A stretch of 64,000 bases of DNA. Origin: Myoxocephalus aenaeus. Its lineage: Eukaryota > Chordata > Actinopteri > Perciformes > Cottidae. Of this stretch, positions 1 to 36,600 are shown in pieces; the first letter of the stretch is position 1; the number at the start of each line of letters is the position of its first letter. Position numbers and translations under genes: made by a program. Location: the NCBI GenBank assembly GCA_038501785.1, contig JBAMJR010000006.1, positions 3,485,001 to 3,549,000 on the forward strand, read 5' to 3'. Under the pieces are notes generated by a model. That model saw nothing but the letters and a program-made list of their open reading frames with translations, was not told the DNA's origin and did no database searches.

Positions 1-2870
1 CCACTCTGCACTGCACCAATGACACATGAAAAGCAGTGGAATATTGTCAACAACGCTCAGTTTCAATCTGTTTTGTAGCCAAAAGTGGGGATCCAAATAT
101 ACTTTTGGGGTACTGTTTCCTGTGGAGATGTGACGCTAGGCGTGAAGCGTCAGACAAATATATTAAAAGTATGTAATTCTTGTAACACCTGTTGAGGTAA
201 CTGAGTGGCTTTTTCGTGCTTTGTCAGTGCAAAATCATTTACTTACAATTTAAAAAGGAGATTATTGGTGACGAATTGCCCTCAACTAAGGCAACAATTA
301 CAGAGAAATTATAGTTGGGGGAAATATGGGTTGCTTTAAACCCATATTTTATACACAGCATAATCTCAAAACAATCCTTCCCACTAAGAATGAATGGCTT
401 TCCCTTTTGGAGAGCATCACTAAATTTAAATATGTGTTTGAAGTTAGGAAAATTAAGTTATCCAAAATCTAAGTTGAATGTGGACACGGATGCCCCTGAA
501 TACATCCATCACTGTGCACGATGCTCCTCAGTGCAGACGCCAAACAGTGGAGGCTCACCCACTCTTCACTGCATTATCTCCAACTGTTTATTTATACTCT
601 GTACTTTATTTTAGAGACGTTGAAATCAACTGTAACTCTTAACTGACTTTTCTTTCTTTTTTAACAACCTGTTAGAAGCAAATTAGTAGCAACATAATCA
701 GATGCAACCTTTTAAGATCCATTAATAATTTAGTTCATAAAATTAAATAAATTAGATTGCAGAGCCTAATGTGAAATCTACAGGATGCCAAGCATTTGCA
801 ATACTAGTGAATATTTTGCATTTCTACTTGATAAATAACTTATAAAAACTAATTAGTGGTCACTAATACATTTTCGGTTTATTAGATATAATATGGCCTT
901 TGCCACAAAGCTGAAGCATTTGGGTGCTGTCAACTTCTTAGCCTCGCTTCATCTCCCATCGACCAGGATTGATGCTTGAAAACATTTGTTCACAAGCTCT
1001 TATGTCTCGCTCTTATCCTCTTATGTGAGGATACATTAGTGTCAAGTGGATTGTGCATCTTTAACATTGAACGTAAGTTTTCCATGTGCTGTCCGTATAG
1101 CTGCCCTTGGTGACTGTGCGTGGCAGCACACTTCCACTAGAAGCTGTTGTGTCGATGCTTTTCATTAACACCTCGGAAGGTGTCAATCACGGTTTGCTTC
1201 TCCAGGGCTGCTCATAAACAAAACAGCATGGAAATGAGGTCCAACTCCCCTGGGTCCCACCCGAGTGGCAACTCCCACAGCCGAATGCTGAGCCCAAAAC
1301 ACAGGTGCCGTAACATGGCAATCAAAAATAATAATATGTCTAAAGCTCTTTTTTAATAACAGATTTGACTTATCTGAAATGTGTCTTGTGGCTATTACAG
1401 CAGCACTAATCATTATTTAGCATTTGCAATCGCTATCTGCACCATCTCCGATTCACAAGATAATGGGCTAATGATTTTACAGCGCAAACACACCCATCAG
1501 ATTTTGCAGCTTTTTTTTGCGTCTGGTTGCAATTATCCATGTCGCAAAGTATACAAGCACTTGAGGTCAATGTGTCGGTTATGAGAGGTAAGAGACTCAG
1601 TCTGAGCCGAAGGTCTTGTCATGAGAGTCCTGCCAGAGATACCTCAAGGCAATTAAGAGAGGAAAGGGAAACTATAAAGAGGCAAGAAATTATTTGTTTA
1701 TCCGTTTATACAAAACATTATTTTTCATTACACTTTTTCTTGTTTTTCTGTCTCTTATATTTTCAAAAATGACATGTCTGGGAGCTGTATTCATTTATTT
1801 TTCATGTCACAACTGTCATTTCATCCTGTCACTGTGTCCCAAAATAAATGAGTTTGAGCAGACACCTCCTATAAATGTGCTACAGTTACCACCAACTCTC
1901 TGCAGATGCTAATAGTTTCACAGTGACTGCCCAGATCTTTGTGAATCAGACGGTTTTTGCACAGAAACAGACAAATTTTGCACCGAATGGAGGCATATTT
2001 TCTAATCCAAATATGCCAATAGCACAGTAGCACCAATACGCTACTTGCTTGGCAGCACATTTAGAGGAACATTTCAGAATTACATGGTTTCTCTTTGTGG
2101 TATTTGTGCAGGTTTAGTGGCCGCAAAAGCCACGCATCCCTTTTGTGAATTTGACCTTAAGTGTAATGTAAAAGGGGTCACTCATTGTGACAAACCCACA
2201 GAAAATAAATCACCTGACTGTAGTTGCCCTCAGCTCTACTGAGCGTTTTAGTGCCCATCAACCCATTGTACACTACCAGCTCAACACTGCAGGCAGACAG
2301 TTAGCGCTATAGCTGCTAAAGACACAGATATTTCACTCAACAGCAAAGACATAGCCTTAAAAGAGGAATAATGGACTTCAGGTGGCCAAAAATATGACCC
2401 CTGCAACTGTTTGCTAACACATTTATCTTTGCAACTATTTGAGGTGATGTTATGTCAATGATTTGTTGGCAAGTTGTTTAGGTGACCCCAAAGAAAAAGA
2501 AAAAACTAACGAATACATATATTGCAGGTGTTTAAATTTGAGTTTCAAAACAGAAACCATCGGGTGACACCGGACTGTGTTTTTTGGTCACTGACTGTTC
2601 GATACTCTGTCCAAGCATCGGCCATGGGGGGGCGGGGCCTCCTTCCCTCTGGAACTCTCTCCTCAGCACCTCAGACAGTCTCCATCACTCACCACTTTCA
2701 AAACAGCACTCACTTATTTAAATCTGCTTTTAACCTGTGATGCTAGTTCAGTATGTTTTTATTATGTTAAACTAAACTAAATTATGCCCATTTTCTATCA
2801 GTATGCAAACCTATCTTAACAGGGCTTTGAAACCCACAAGGTTCAAGTACAAAACAATGTATGTTCTTAC
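1..2870. other. tex264 intron 3 sequence, no exon seen
   Basis: AT-rich sequence downstream of the third tex264 coding exon. I searched the minus strand for the acidic tail with the LC3-interacting motif and did not find it, so the terminal exon probably lies outside the window. The only recognisable content is a LINE-like tail near 2.64-2.74 kb. Confidence 0.6.
2625..2745 (+). mobile_element. LINE ORF2 C-terminal remnant
   Basis: The plus strand reads, with frame breaks, like the common fish LINE reverse-transcriptase tail: a WNSL block, a RQSPSLTTFK-like block and a final LFKSAFNL. This C-terminal signature is widespread in L2/Rex1-type elements. Only about 120 bp is left, with at least one frameshift, so this is a dead fragment. 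The clade was not determined. Confidence 0.6.
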
Positions 2871-28103
<25,233 letters not shown>

Positions 28104-28308
28104 GATCGGCGGGATAGCTAGCGGCGCAGCGGGAACCGGTATTTAACTTCTCCTGGGCCCGCAACACAGTCGTTACAGTTGGCTGAAGCGTTATCAGTCT
28201 AACATGTTTTTTCACGCACGTGTTTGGTCGTTTTTAGTTGTCCTTGAATGAACTACAACAAATACCAAATATTACACATTGCACGGTGCTTCCTGGAATG
28301 TACCATTC

Positions 28309-28345
28309 AGGCCGACCTAGGGGTCCCCCACCCCTAGGTCGGCCT
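28309..28345. repeat. Perfect 16-bp GC-rich hairpin with CCCCC loop
   Basis: The arms AGGCCGACCTAGGGGT (28309-28324) and ACCCCTAGGTCGGCCT (28330-28345) are exact reverse complements around five C bases. It lies about 200 bp upstream of the tex264 start codon. With no U-run after it, this is not a bacterial-type terminator. Function unknown. Confidence 0.9.
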
Positions 28346-29107
28346 ATCAAAGTCCAGATTGGTACCCTGAGTGACTGAGTGTGCAGTTTGCATGGGGATG
28401 AATCTTTGATAAGTGCAAACTTTTGTAACCCACATTATTGTGATGCCCATTATTTATACTTGTTTTCATGTTTGTCATTTTGAATGGAAGCTCAAGTCGG
28501 TGAACTGTAGATGTGCAAAGCATATAGGCTCTGCAAAGTGATCAGAAACCTACCGGTATGTAGTAGTCTGGACACTGGGTTTAACTCGTTTACCTTATGC
28601 AGCTAATAATTAACATACATCATGGCAAGCTACTTCCTGAAATGGCCCTGTGAGCCAGAGATGAATTGCAATCATAACACAGGTGAACATTTATTTTATG
28701 ATTTAATGGACATTGCAAAAGCAAAGGGGGACGTTACATCAATTTGAAATAATCAAGCCTTGAGAGTTGGGTGACATCTGCCCCACCCCAGATGAGGGTA
28801 GGGTTGCATTTACAGGAAACTTGCCTACCTTAAACCCTGGTTGAAGCTACCTTGGTCCCTTCGACTTTTTACGACAGTAAAAAGTGATATAACATCATAC
28901 AACCAAGGACTACAGACTGGAAATAAACTGCAAGAAACAACCATAATAGCAAAATGTTAACATATTTCTTCATCAACATATTATGTTATGTAATGTATGT
29001 TATCTGGGGGGGAAATGTATTAGTATTATTTTAGGAAAAGTACAATTGATTTGCATATTGTGTAAAACCAAAATACACATAGCACATGAGGAAATCTGTC
29101 AACTGTA

Positions 29108-29157
29108 TGAATGAATGAATATATACTTTATTAATCCCCGAGGGGAAATTTGGTATC
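29108..29157. mobile_element. Fish LINE tail fragment (ATCCCCGAGGGGAAATT)
   Basis: The words TTTATTAATCCCCGAGGGGA and GAATGAATGAAT form a very common fish non-LTR 3' end. Only about 50 bp can be defined. Confidence 0.5.
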
Positions 29158-29914
29158 TGTGTCTGCAGTTTAAAAATGGCTGATAGAGTGACCCTAGCCC
29201 CTCGATAGTGTATGATCCTTTTCAATAAGACACATGGTACATATTTCATTTATCTATTCTATTTATTACAACTGCATTGTGGGGTGCTTTTGACTGGGGG
29301 ACCCCAATACATTGGTATTAAAAAACAAAAAATAAAAAAAACAGTAATAAGACAGAAACAATAAAGAATGATGAGTTCATTGGGAACAAATGATTGACAA
29401 AGTCATGAATGATGATAAAGCAGCAGTGAGATATGCCAAAAAGGTATACTGTACCTGGGGGGTCAGTGGGGATGCCATATGAGGGTTGAGATGCTCATTG
29501 CAAGTAAACGTCCTACATTGGTAATGTTACTTCCATTAAGTAGTATCCGAAAATGTTACTTAAATTATCAAAACAAAAACTCACAAGCAGCCGAATGTAT
29601 GTGTATGGGCATTGATGAAAGGCCTAATAGCATTATAGCCTACTTGTAGAGGTAGAGCTAGGATTATTTTAGGTTGAGCAGTAGTGCATTGTGTCTCAGA
29701 TTTTAAAACTTGATCAAAGGTTTTGTATGTAAAAATCTGAATCTGCAAAATTACCAATACAGTATCTGCAGCTGTCAGATAAACAGTCAAAAGTACATTA
29801 CTTCCTTCTGAAATGCAGCAGTGGAGTAGAAGTATAAAGTAGTATAAACAGGAAACACCTGATTGCATACTGTCCATCTGTATTGTATCATATGTTTCTG
29901 TTGTTTTATAACAG

Positions 29915-30263
29915 GAGAACTGCACGAATGATGACATCCTGAGGTCTCTGAAGTATGTCCGTCCAGGGAATGACTTTGAACCAACGTTCCAGCTTCTTGA
30001 GAAGGTGAATGTATATGGAGAGGATGCCCACCCCTTGTTTGTGTATCTGAAGGAAAAGCTTCCTTTCCCCTGATGATGCCATGGCTCTCATGACTGATCC
30101 AAAGTTCATCATTTGGAGTCCTTTCATTAGGAATGACGTTTCCTGGAAGTTTGGGAAGTTCCTGGTCGGTCCTGATGGGGAGCCTTTCAAGCGCTACAGC
30201 AGAAATGTCCTCACCATTGATATTGAGGCCGATATTAAAGAGCTACTGAAGAGGGTCAAGTAA
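29915..30263 (+). pseudogene. gpx1: Glutathione peroxidase 1 last-exon remnant
   Basis: After an intact acceptor (TTTTATAACAG) the plus strand encodes the second exon of GPX1: SLKYVRPGNDFEPTFQLLEK, then HPLFVYLKEKLPFP, and, in the next frame, DDAMALMTDPKFIIWSP, then LVGPDGEPFKRYSRN and a normal TAA stop at 30261. The frame breaks at 30071, where two bases of the Ser codon before the Asp-Asp pair appear to be missing, giving TGA TGA. The catalytic Trp-Asn pair reads Trp-Lys, so the tetrad Asn is lost, and the usual PVCRND reads PFIRND. Exon 1 with the selenocysteine codon is absent upstream, and I see no convincing SECIS element downstream. This is a dead partial copy, perhaps one of the teleost duplicates of gpx1. 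An assembly error could explain the frameshift but not the missing exon. Confidence 0.82.
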
Positions 30264-31038
30264 AGTGTACAACACGCTGTGGGTGGCTGTAAGGGATATC
30301 AGTTATGACCAGCCCAGCCAACAAATTGAATCAGTGGCCTTACTATTTGCTTTGGGTATTTCATCAGTTTTTTTTCCCCTTCACAAGTCAATTGCAACAC
30401 TGTTTCCAGTGCAGTACACTGTGGTTGTTCAGCTTATTTACTCAATGAAGACAGTCTTTAAAACCTTTTTGCGTGGGGAGTTTCTGTTGAGCATGTAAAA
30501 GACTGACTCTGCCTGTATAAATCACGCATTAGGTAGACTTAAAGAGGAGAAATAACATGTGATGTCATATAAAGTGCTACTGTCATTTCAGTACACTGCA
30601 TACATACACACACGCACACTTACATAATTTTTTGGTGAAGTTATTTATCTTGAGGTAGTCTTTTAAAGTACTGCTTTATACGTCAATACGCTACTTGATA
30701 GATTATTTGTAATCTGTGGATAGTTTTGACAGTTACTATATATTTTTAGCCGGTTTAATATTGACGTGTTGAGAGTATAGGTGAAACAATTAAGTAGCTG
30801 CTGCACGTCAGCCCATCCACCTTCGTTAAATATGACGCTGGCGTACAATTGTTGTGCATGTGACGTCACTTTATAGTTCATAAATGTAATAAAACATGTT
30901 TTTTGAATAAGTCTGTGATTATAACTAATATATTTAAAACGACCACAGCGGCACTCTGCCCGTCTCTGCTGCGCTTCCTGGTTGAGCGCAGGGGGCTATC
31001 CTCGGTTGAACGCTACGCTGAACTGCGACTCGTCCAAC
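30264..31038. other. gpx1 remnant to brk1 spacer
   Basis: AT-rich, no gene seen. The last 80 bases, near 30950-31038, are GC-richer and contain the probable brk1 5' UTR and promoter. Confidence 0.5.
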
Positions 31039-31807
31039 ATGGCTGGCCAGGAAGATCCAGTGCAAAGGGAGATTCACCAAGATTGGGCGAATCGAGAGTA
31101 CATCGAAGTCATTACGAGCAGCATAAAAAAAATCGCCGACTTTCTCAACTCATTTGGTAAGCTCCTTCGCGGCCAGCTGAAAGAAACTATCACGTTTGCG
31201 GATGGCGTTGCCTTCTTTAGATGGCGAGCCGAGAGCTAGTTAGCTAGCTAGCTTAGCCGTTAGCTAGCTAGCTTAGCTGTTAGCTATCATCCATAGTGAT
31301 GCTTTCAGCTGCCACTCCCAGTTAGCATTTAGCCATGAGCTTGTTATTGTTTCCTCGGGGGGAGATTGCAGTTTGGTGCCTCACATTTAGCTTCGCTTGT
31401 TATCTCGTGTTAGTCGCCTAACAAGTGTTAAAACGTCAATCAAAATACGACTGGATTCAAGTGACAGCTTGGTTGTCAGGCCACTGCAAACCTTCTGCTC
31501 TGCTGAAAGCAACATACCAACAGCAGCAAAACCCCTGACATTAAACGATGATCTATGAGGAAGGGTCACAGCTAACATTGATGTGTGTTCAATATTGTGG
31601 ACGTGGTTGTTTTCATAATCGACAAAGCTGCGCCTGTTAAAATGAAACGTCGTGACCGGTGATGGTTAGCGTGACATGTTCGACACCATTTATCCTCCTC
31701 AGATATGTCGTGTCGATCCCGCTTGGCCACCCTCAATGAGAAGCTGACGGCTTTGGAGAGGAGGATTGAATATATTGAGGCCAGAGTAAGTAAACTGTAT
31801 TGTAATG

Positions 31808-31844
<37 letters not shown>

Positions 31845-31917
31845 CATTGGGTGTATATATAACATTCCATAATTATTTGTCTCATTACAGGTGACGAAAG
31901 GAGAGACCCTGACCTAG
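31039..31917 (+). CDS. brk1: BRICK1 / HSPC300, subunit of the WAVE actin-regulatory complex
   Basis: Three exons join exactly: 31039-31156, 31703-31785 and 31891-31917, giving 75 residues and a TAG stop. The protein starts MAGQEDPVQREIHQDWANR and ends RVTKGETLT, essentially the vertebrate BRK1 sequence at its usual length. It is a small alpha-helical coiled-coil protein (heptads visible through SSIKKIADFLNSF and LNEKLTALERRIEYIEAR). In the cytoplasm it trimerises with WAVE and ABI to form the core of the WAVE regulatory complex, which activates Arp2/3 downstream of Rac. The start codon is the only in-frame ATG that gives the family N-terminus. All introns have GT/AG borders; intron 2 holds a TA microsatellite. 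Confidence 0.97.
31239..31290. repeat. 20-bp GTTAGCTAGCTAGCTTAGCC tandem in brk1 intron 1
   Basis: Two full 20-bp units (31239-31258 and 31259-31278) and a partial third. GCTA-rich arrays of this type are frequent near 5' ends of teleost genes. Confidence 0.85.
31810..31843. repeat. (TA)17 microsatellite
   Basis: Lies in brk1 intron 2, between the second and third coding exons. Confidence 0.95.
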
Positions 31918-32177
31918 AAATCATGATGGGAATTCATAGGATCCCAGAGCTACCTGTCCATCCTCCTCCCTGATTTTTTGGAATAAGTGTGATGGATTCC
32001 ACCCTCCTTTTTATGGGACCATGTGGACCATTTTTATATTTTATGGCTGAGTTTTGTGTCGTTTTGTCGCATGACACTTTTGTATAGAAGATGTGGGTCT
32101 GTCTTGGGTGTCAGTGACTCAAGAATCATCAATGTGAGAAAAACAAAAAAAATACTCAAAGTATTGGTTTAAACATA

Positions 32178-32183
32178 AATAAA
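32178..32183 (+). promoter_or_regulatory. Probable brk1 polyadenylation signal
   Basis: AATAAA hexamer about 260 bp after the brk1 stop codon. It is the first canonical hexamer in the 3' flank. Confidence 0.6.
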
Positions 32184-33667
32184 TGTGGAGCTCAATTATC
32201 GATCGGTATCAGCGCAACGTTTGACCATCTTGTGTTGTATGCATTGTCATTACCACTTAAGAGATTAATGAAATTGAATTAATGAAAAAGGAACCTCCTT
32301 GTGTGCCAAGTTGAATAATTAATTGTGTAGTCATCTTTATTGAGGACCTGCTTGTACAGTGAACTGTTTGGTGATGTTTCAGGATTTAAATACTGTAATA
32401 AATACTGAACAATTACCCTGTTGTACCTTATCTTTGTCAGATTCAACTTCAGTGACTTGGTATGTTGACACATTCAAGGAGTTTAATGCTCAGTCGCTCT
32501 CAATATGCTCAAACAGACTTGAAAAATGTACAGGAAGATACAAATATTGACAAAAATAAACAAACACAAACCTGCACAGTAGGTATTATGCTATTGTCAG
32601 GTCAGGTCAGCCAACAGTAAGATATTTGACAGTTCAAATTGTTATTGAATTTACAGGATTGTGGGACACGGTAAGAGTCCAATGCACTGGCATGAATGCT
32701 GGAATGAAAATTAAATATTGTAAATAAATATAGTATAAACAATAGGCTACTAGTGGGATTCAATACTGCTTCATGACCATGTTGAAGAATAGAAACAAAT
32801 TAAAATTGCCCTGAGAAGAGCGACACATTCAAAAGTAAAGTCACACACCAGCAGTCACAGCTTAATGCAATTTGCCATACAAGGAAACCTACTAAAAGCC
32901 AAATGTGAAATTACAACGTTTTAAAGTACTAAATAATTATAAAACGGTTTACTGTAAATATGACAAGCTGAAAAGCCACCTAACCCAGTAAAATGGCTGA
33001 AATGTGAGATAGTAGAAGGTTTCCCTTAGTTTAGACTTTCATGCAGCACAAAAAAAACACCATACACATCGATTTATGCTCAGGTCTTTAACATTGGCAG
33101 GCAGATGGCGATAACAAATTGTGACTCCCAACTTTATTCCCTGTAATCTCAGTTCCTAACATAACGTTAATTGTCAGAACCTGTTGGGGGCAGAAGAAAA
33201 TCACAGGACCAAGTGCTGCCTGTGAGGCAAAAAGGGTGCAAAATATTCTCAGTTCCCATAATGCACCGCGTTATACGCCAATGCATCTTGGGACAAAGAA
33301 GGGACCGTAGTAGTGTTGGGGTAGTTCTTGAACGTGAGACGAATCGTCTTTCTCACGGTTATTCAAATACTTTTTTTCAAAACTACTAGTGTGTTATAAC
33401 ATTTTCAACAAACTATACAGGTGAGTTATTGTAGATTGAGACCTGAAACAGAAACAGTGTACGGCGTCTCTCACTTCTGTTTGTTAACATTAGACCGGAT
33501 CCATGTTGCAGGTTTATAAGCAGCTAGCTAGCTGTGCGCATTGCAATCCAGCTGACGTGTATTCATAGTGAACATGTTGTGTGCTGTTGGGCAATTAAAA
33601 CATCGCCGTGTTGCATTTGTATTTTCTAGACTCGTGACTCGGGTGTGTGTGTGCGCAGTTGGGAGAA
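32184..33667. other. brk1-rbm5 intergenic region
   Basis: AT-rich sequence with no gene seen. The rbm5 promoter and 5' UTR must lie in its right part, probably 33100-33667. There is a candidate 5' UTR acceptor at 33658 (GTGTGTGCGCAG) just before the rbm5 start codon. Confidence 0.5.
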
Positions 33668-36600
33668 ATGGGACCTGGACCTGATAAAAGGTGAGTAACC
33701 TAGCTAGTAGCTGGCGCTGTTCGCCATGGTAGGCGTGGCTTATTAAAATGGCAGCGTTCATTTTATTTTTTGCTCCGCTAATGTTAAACTAGCGTTGTAG
33801 TTTAACATTATAACGCTAGTTTATAGTGCCCGCCTGTGACTTGGTATATATTAACGTTATTCTTGCAACGGCAGCAATTAGTTAACGTTTAGATGAGTTG
33901 TTTAACGTTATCTCCAAAGACAGGGTCATTTCAGTCAACGCAAGTGGATGTTTAAAATACCGTTAACTATTGTGCCAATATCCATCTTAAAAGTAAAATG
34001 TAAAGCACAGTCTCTAAAAGAAAACGTGGCATAATCTTTTCTTTATGGTCCTAAAAATTCCCACCCATGTTGAATATTGTAGGAACATATGGTTACTATT
34101 GTAATAATTGAATCTCAATGGCTAATTGAAACTTGAAAGTAACATTTTATCATCTTGATATAAAAAAAAAAGGTATAATGTATACCTAGCTGATAGCGCT
34201 AGACACTGTGCTCTCCAAATTGAGAGTAAATTGCATTTCAGGGCTGTATAATGTATCCAACTTCTGAAATGAAATGGTCACCACTAACTTATTTTGTGGT
34301 TACTTTTTTGCACATTTGCTTAGTTTCTGTCTGCCCACATCACATTCATTGTTACAGGTTCATTAACGTTTGATGGGGAAAATGCATTTGTGGGTTAATT
34401 TTCTAGAATTCCGAAAACAAGGTTTCAGTTCTTATAACATTTGAAATGTGGGGGAAACAAGTATATTAAGTACTGCAACAACCAATGTTTAGTGAAAATC
34501 TTTGACTATACTTAAGACAGTGCCCCTACAACAGAGAAAATGCACAGTTTCAGGCTTATTTTTTGTGTATTGTCAATCAAGGAATTATGTTGTGAGTTTG
34601 CTGATGCATTAGTATCTGATTCAGTCATATTATAAGGAATATTGTGCAATTGCAGACTAGTTGTAGTGATGAGCTGCTTTGCCTTTCTATGTCTTCCTGA
34701 ATAGGATTAGTCGGACAGAACGTAGTGGTAGATATGGTTCTGAGCAAGCGCGCGATGAATCAGATTGGCGTGACAGAAGAGAGAGGGACCAGGAGCGGGA
34801 TCACAACATGCGCCGCTGGGGTGAAGAGCGACGCAGTGATCGCTTTGAAGGAGATCGCCGAGGACCTAGAGACAGTCCAGAGGTAGTTTCTTAATTCTAA
34901 TATCACTGAGTTACAATGGGAGTATAATGTATATAAGTAAGCATACTTTGTTGTTTGATGACAGCCACACTTAACTGATGCACTGATCTATTTTTATTTC
35001 AAGCAAAGAGAAAGGAAACGACGTAACAGTGATAGATCAGAAGATGGTTATCACTCCGATGGCGACTACCCAGAGCAGGATTGCAGAAGAGAGCCTTGGG
35101 ACGAGAAGAAAAGCAAGACCATCATGCTCTGGGGTCTGTCTCCTCATGTCACTGAAGACCATGTAAGTCCTTAGTTGTTGTTTTTCTGCTGATATGCAAC
35201 CTATTTGGTTTAGTGTAATGTTTTTTTCACCATTCTTTCTCTAAGAGGAAATGTCTTAATAATGGGGGATTGGAATCATAATATTAACACCATGTCTGCA
35301 CATTGTTCAGGTTTGTTTTGCCATAGACCAGCTGGAAGGACCGCAGCCAGTGGATGTCCGGCTGATGAAAAAGAAAACAGGTGAGAACTAGATATATGAC
35401 GGAACTCTACCTCCCCCCAGTCTTTGACCATAGGGCAAATCTGCTTCCATTCAGACCCATTTTCCCATAGCAGCTAGGAGAGAATATTATCACGGTACTT
35501 GAAAAAAGTTTTAAAATGTTGATTTAAAGACGTATCATTTCAGTTCACTGTGGATCTTTTTAAGGTAAGTAAGCAGCAATAACAGTTTAAACAAAAATTC
35601 AATTGGCAGACACACTTTGTTGTTGAGTGTTTCAAAAAGTGGTATTCAGCAGGAATGCATGCTATGGTAAAACTCCTAAGGAGTGGCCTACTGTGTACCA
35701 AACAGGGCCTGGGTCGTGAAGCAGTTTGTGGAAGAGTTTGAATAATATGCCCATGGACTCTTAACTAACACGCCTCCCGTCTATATTTGAATGCTGTCTC
35801 TAGGTATAAGCCGTGGTTTCGCCTTCGTGGACTTTTATCACTTGCAAGATGCTACCCGATGGATGGAGACCAATCAGGTTGCTTCACAATCGCCAAGTCT
35901 AGTTTTAATCTTGGGGATCTGGAAAAATAACTCAAAAGGCAACCATTGTATAAGTAGTGTGGAAACTAAAAGAAAAAATCATGGATTGTATGCCACAGAG
36001 CAAAAGATTTGACTTGTATATTTGTAGAATTATAATATACATGATTTACAACTTAATGTTGTAACAAATGTTTTTGTTTAGTTAACTGTAATGGCAGTAT
36101 CATAAGAGCTGCAGGTTAGACTCATATTGTGAGGTTTTTGAATAATCTGCATTTAAGACGATGAAAACATTATTTTTACTCTGCTGGTAGTTGATGCATC
36201 TTCAATGATATTTCAGAGTTGAATCTAAGCTCAGCCTATTCTTTTTAAACCTACACCCCAGTAGAAGAGGAATTCATTTTTTTTTCTTTCTTTTTTTTAA
36301 TCTTCCTTTTTTCTTTTTCTTTTAAAGCTGTCAAATGTCTGTTAGGGTCACATTGTACACTCTGCTCCAGCTCAGCCTGGACACTCGGGTCCCAAACACT
36401 TTAAAACTTTCTATACATCATGCTCACATATACATCATGTGCCTGTCTTGTCTTTAACACAAAGGCTGTCTGTTGGGGGTCCCTCTCCCCCTCCTCTCCC
36501 TTCCAACACTGCTTGCTCTATTGATGAGATTGATACATGCCAGGAATGCTTGAGTGACTTTTGTCATCCTCTTTCAGAAACATCTGACCATCCAAGGCAA

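Larger units (their letters stand above)
28104..29914. other. Region between tex264 start and gpx1 remnant
   Basis: The first 40 bases are GC-rich and probably include the tex264 promoter and 5' UTR on the minus strand. A perfect GC-rich hairpin lies at 28309-28345 and a LINE tail at 29108-29157. I looked for gpx1 exon 1 on the plus strand (start codon, selenocysteine TGA in its usual context) and did not find it. Confidence 0.6.

Noticed and set aside
30264..30500. Possible SECIS element after the gpx1 remnant
   Set aside because: An ATGA and an AAA occur near 30305-30325, but the stems do not pair and no matching 3' GA quartet is seen.
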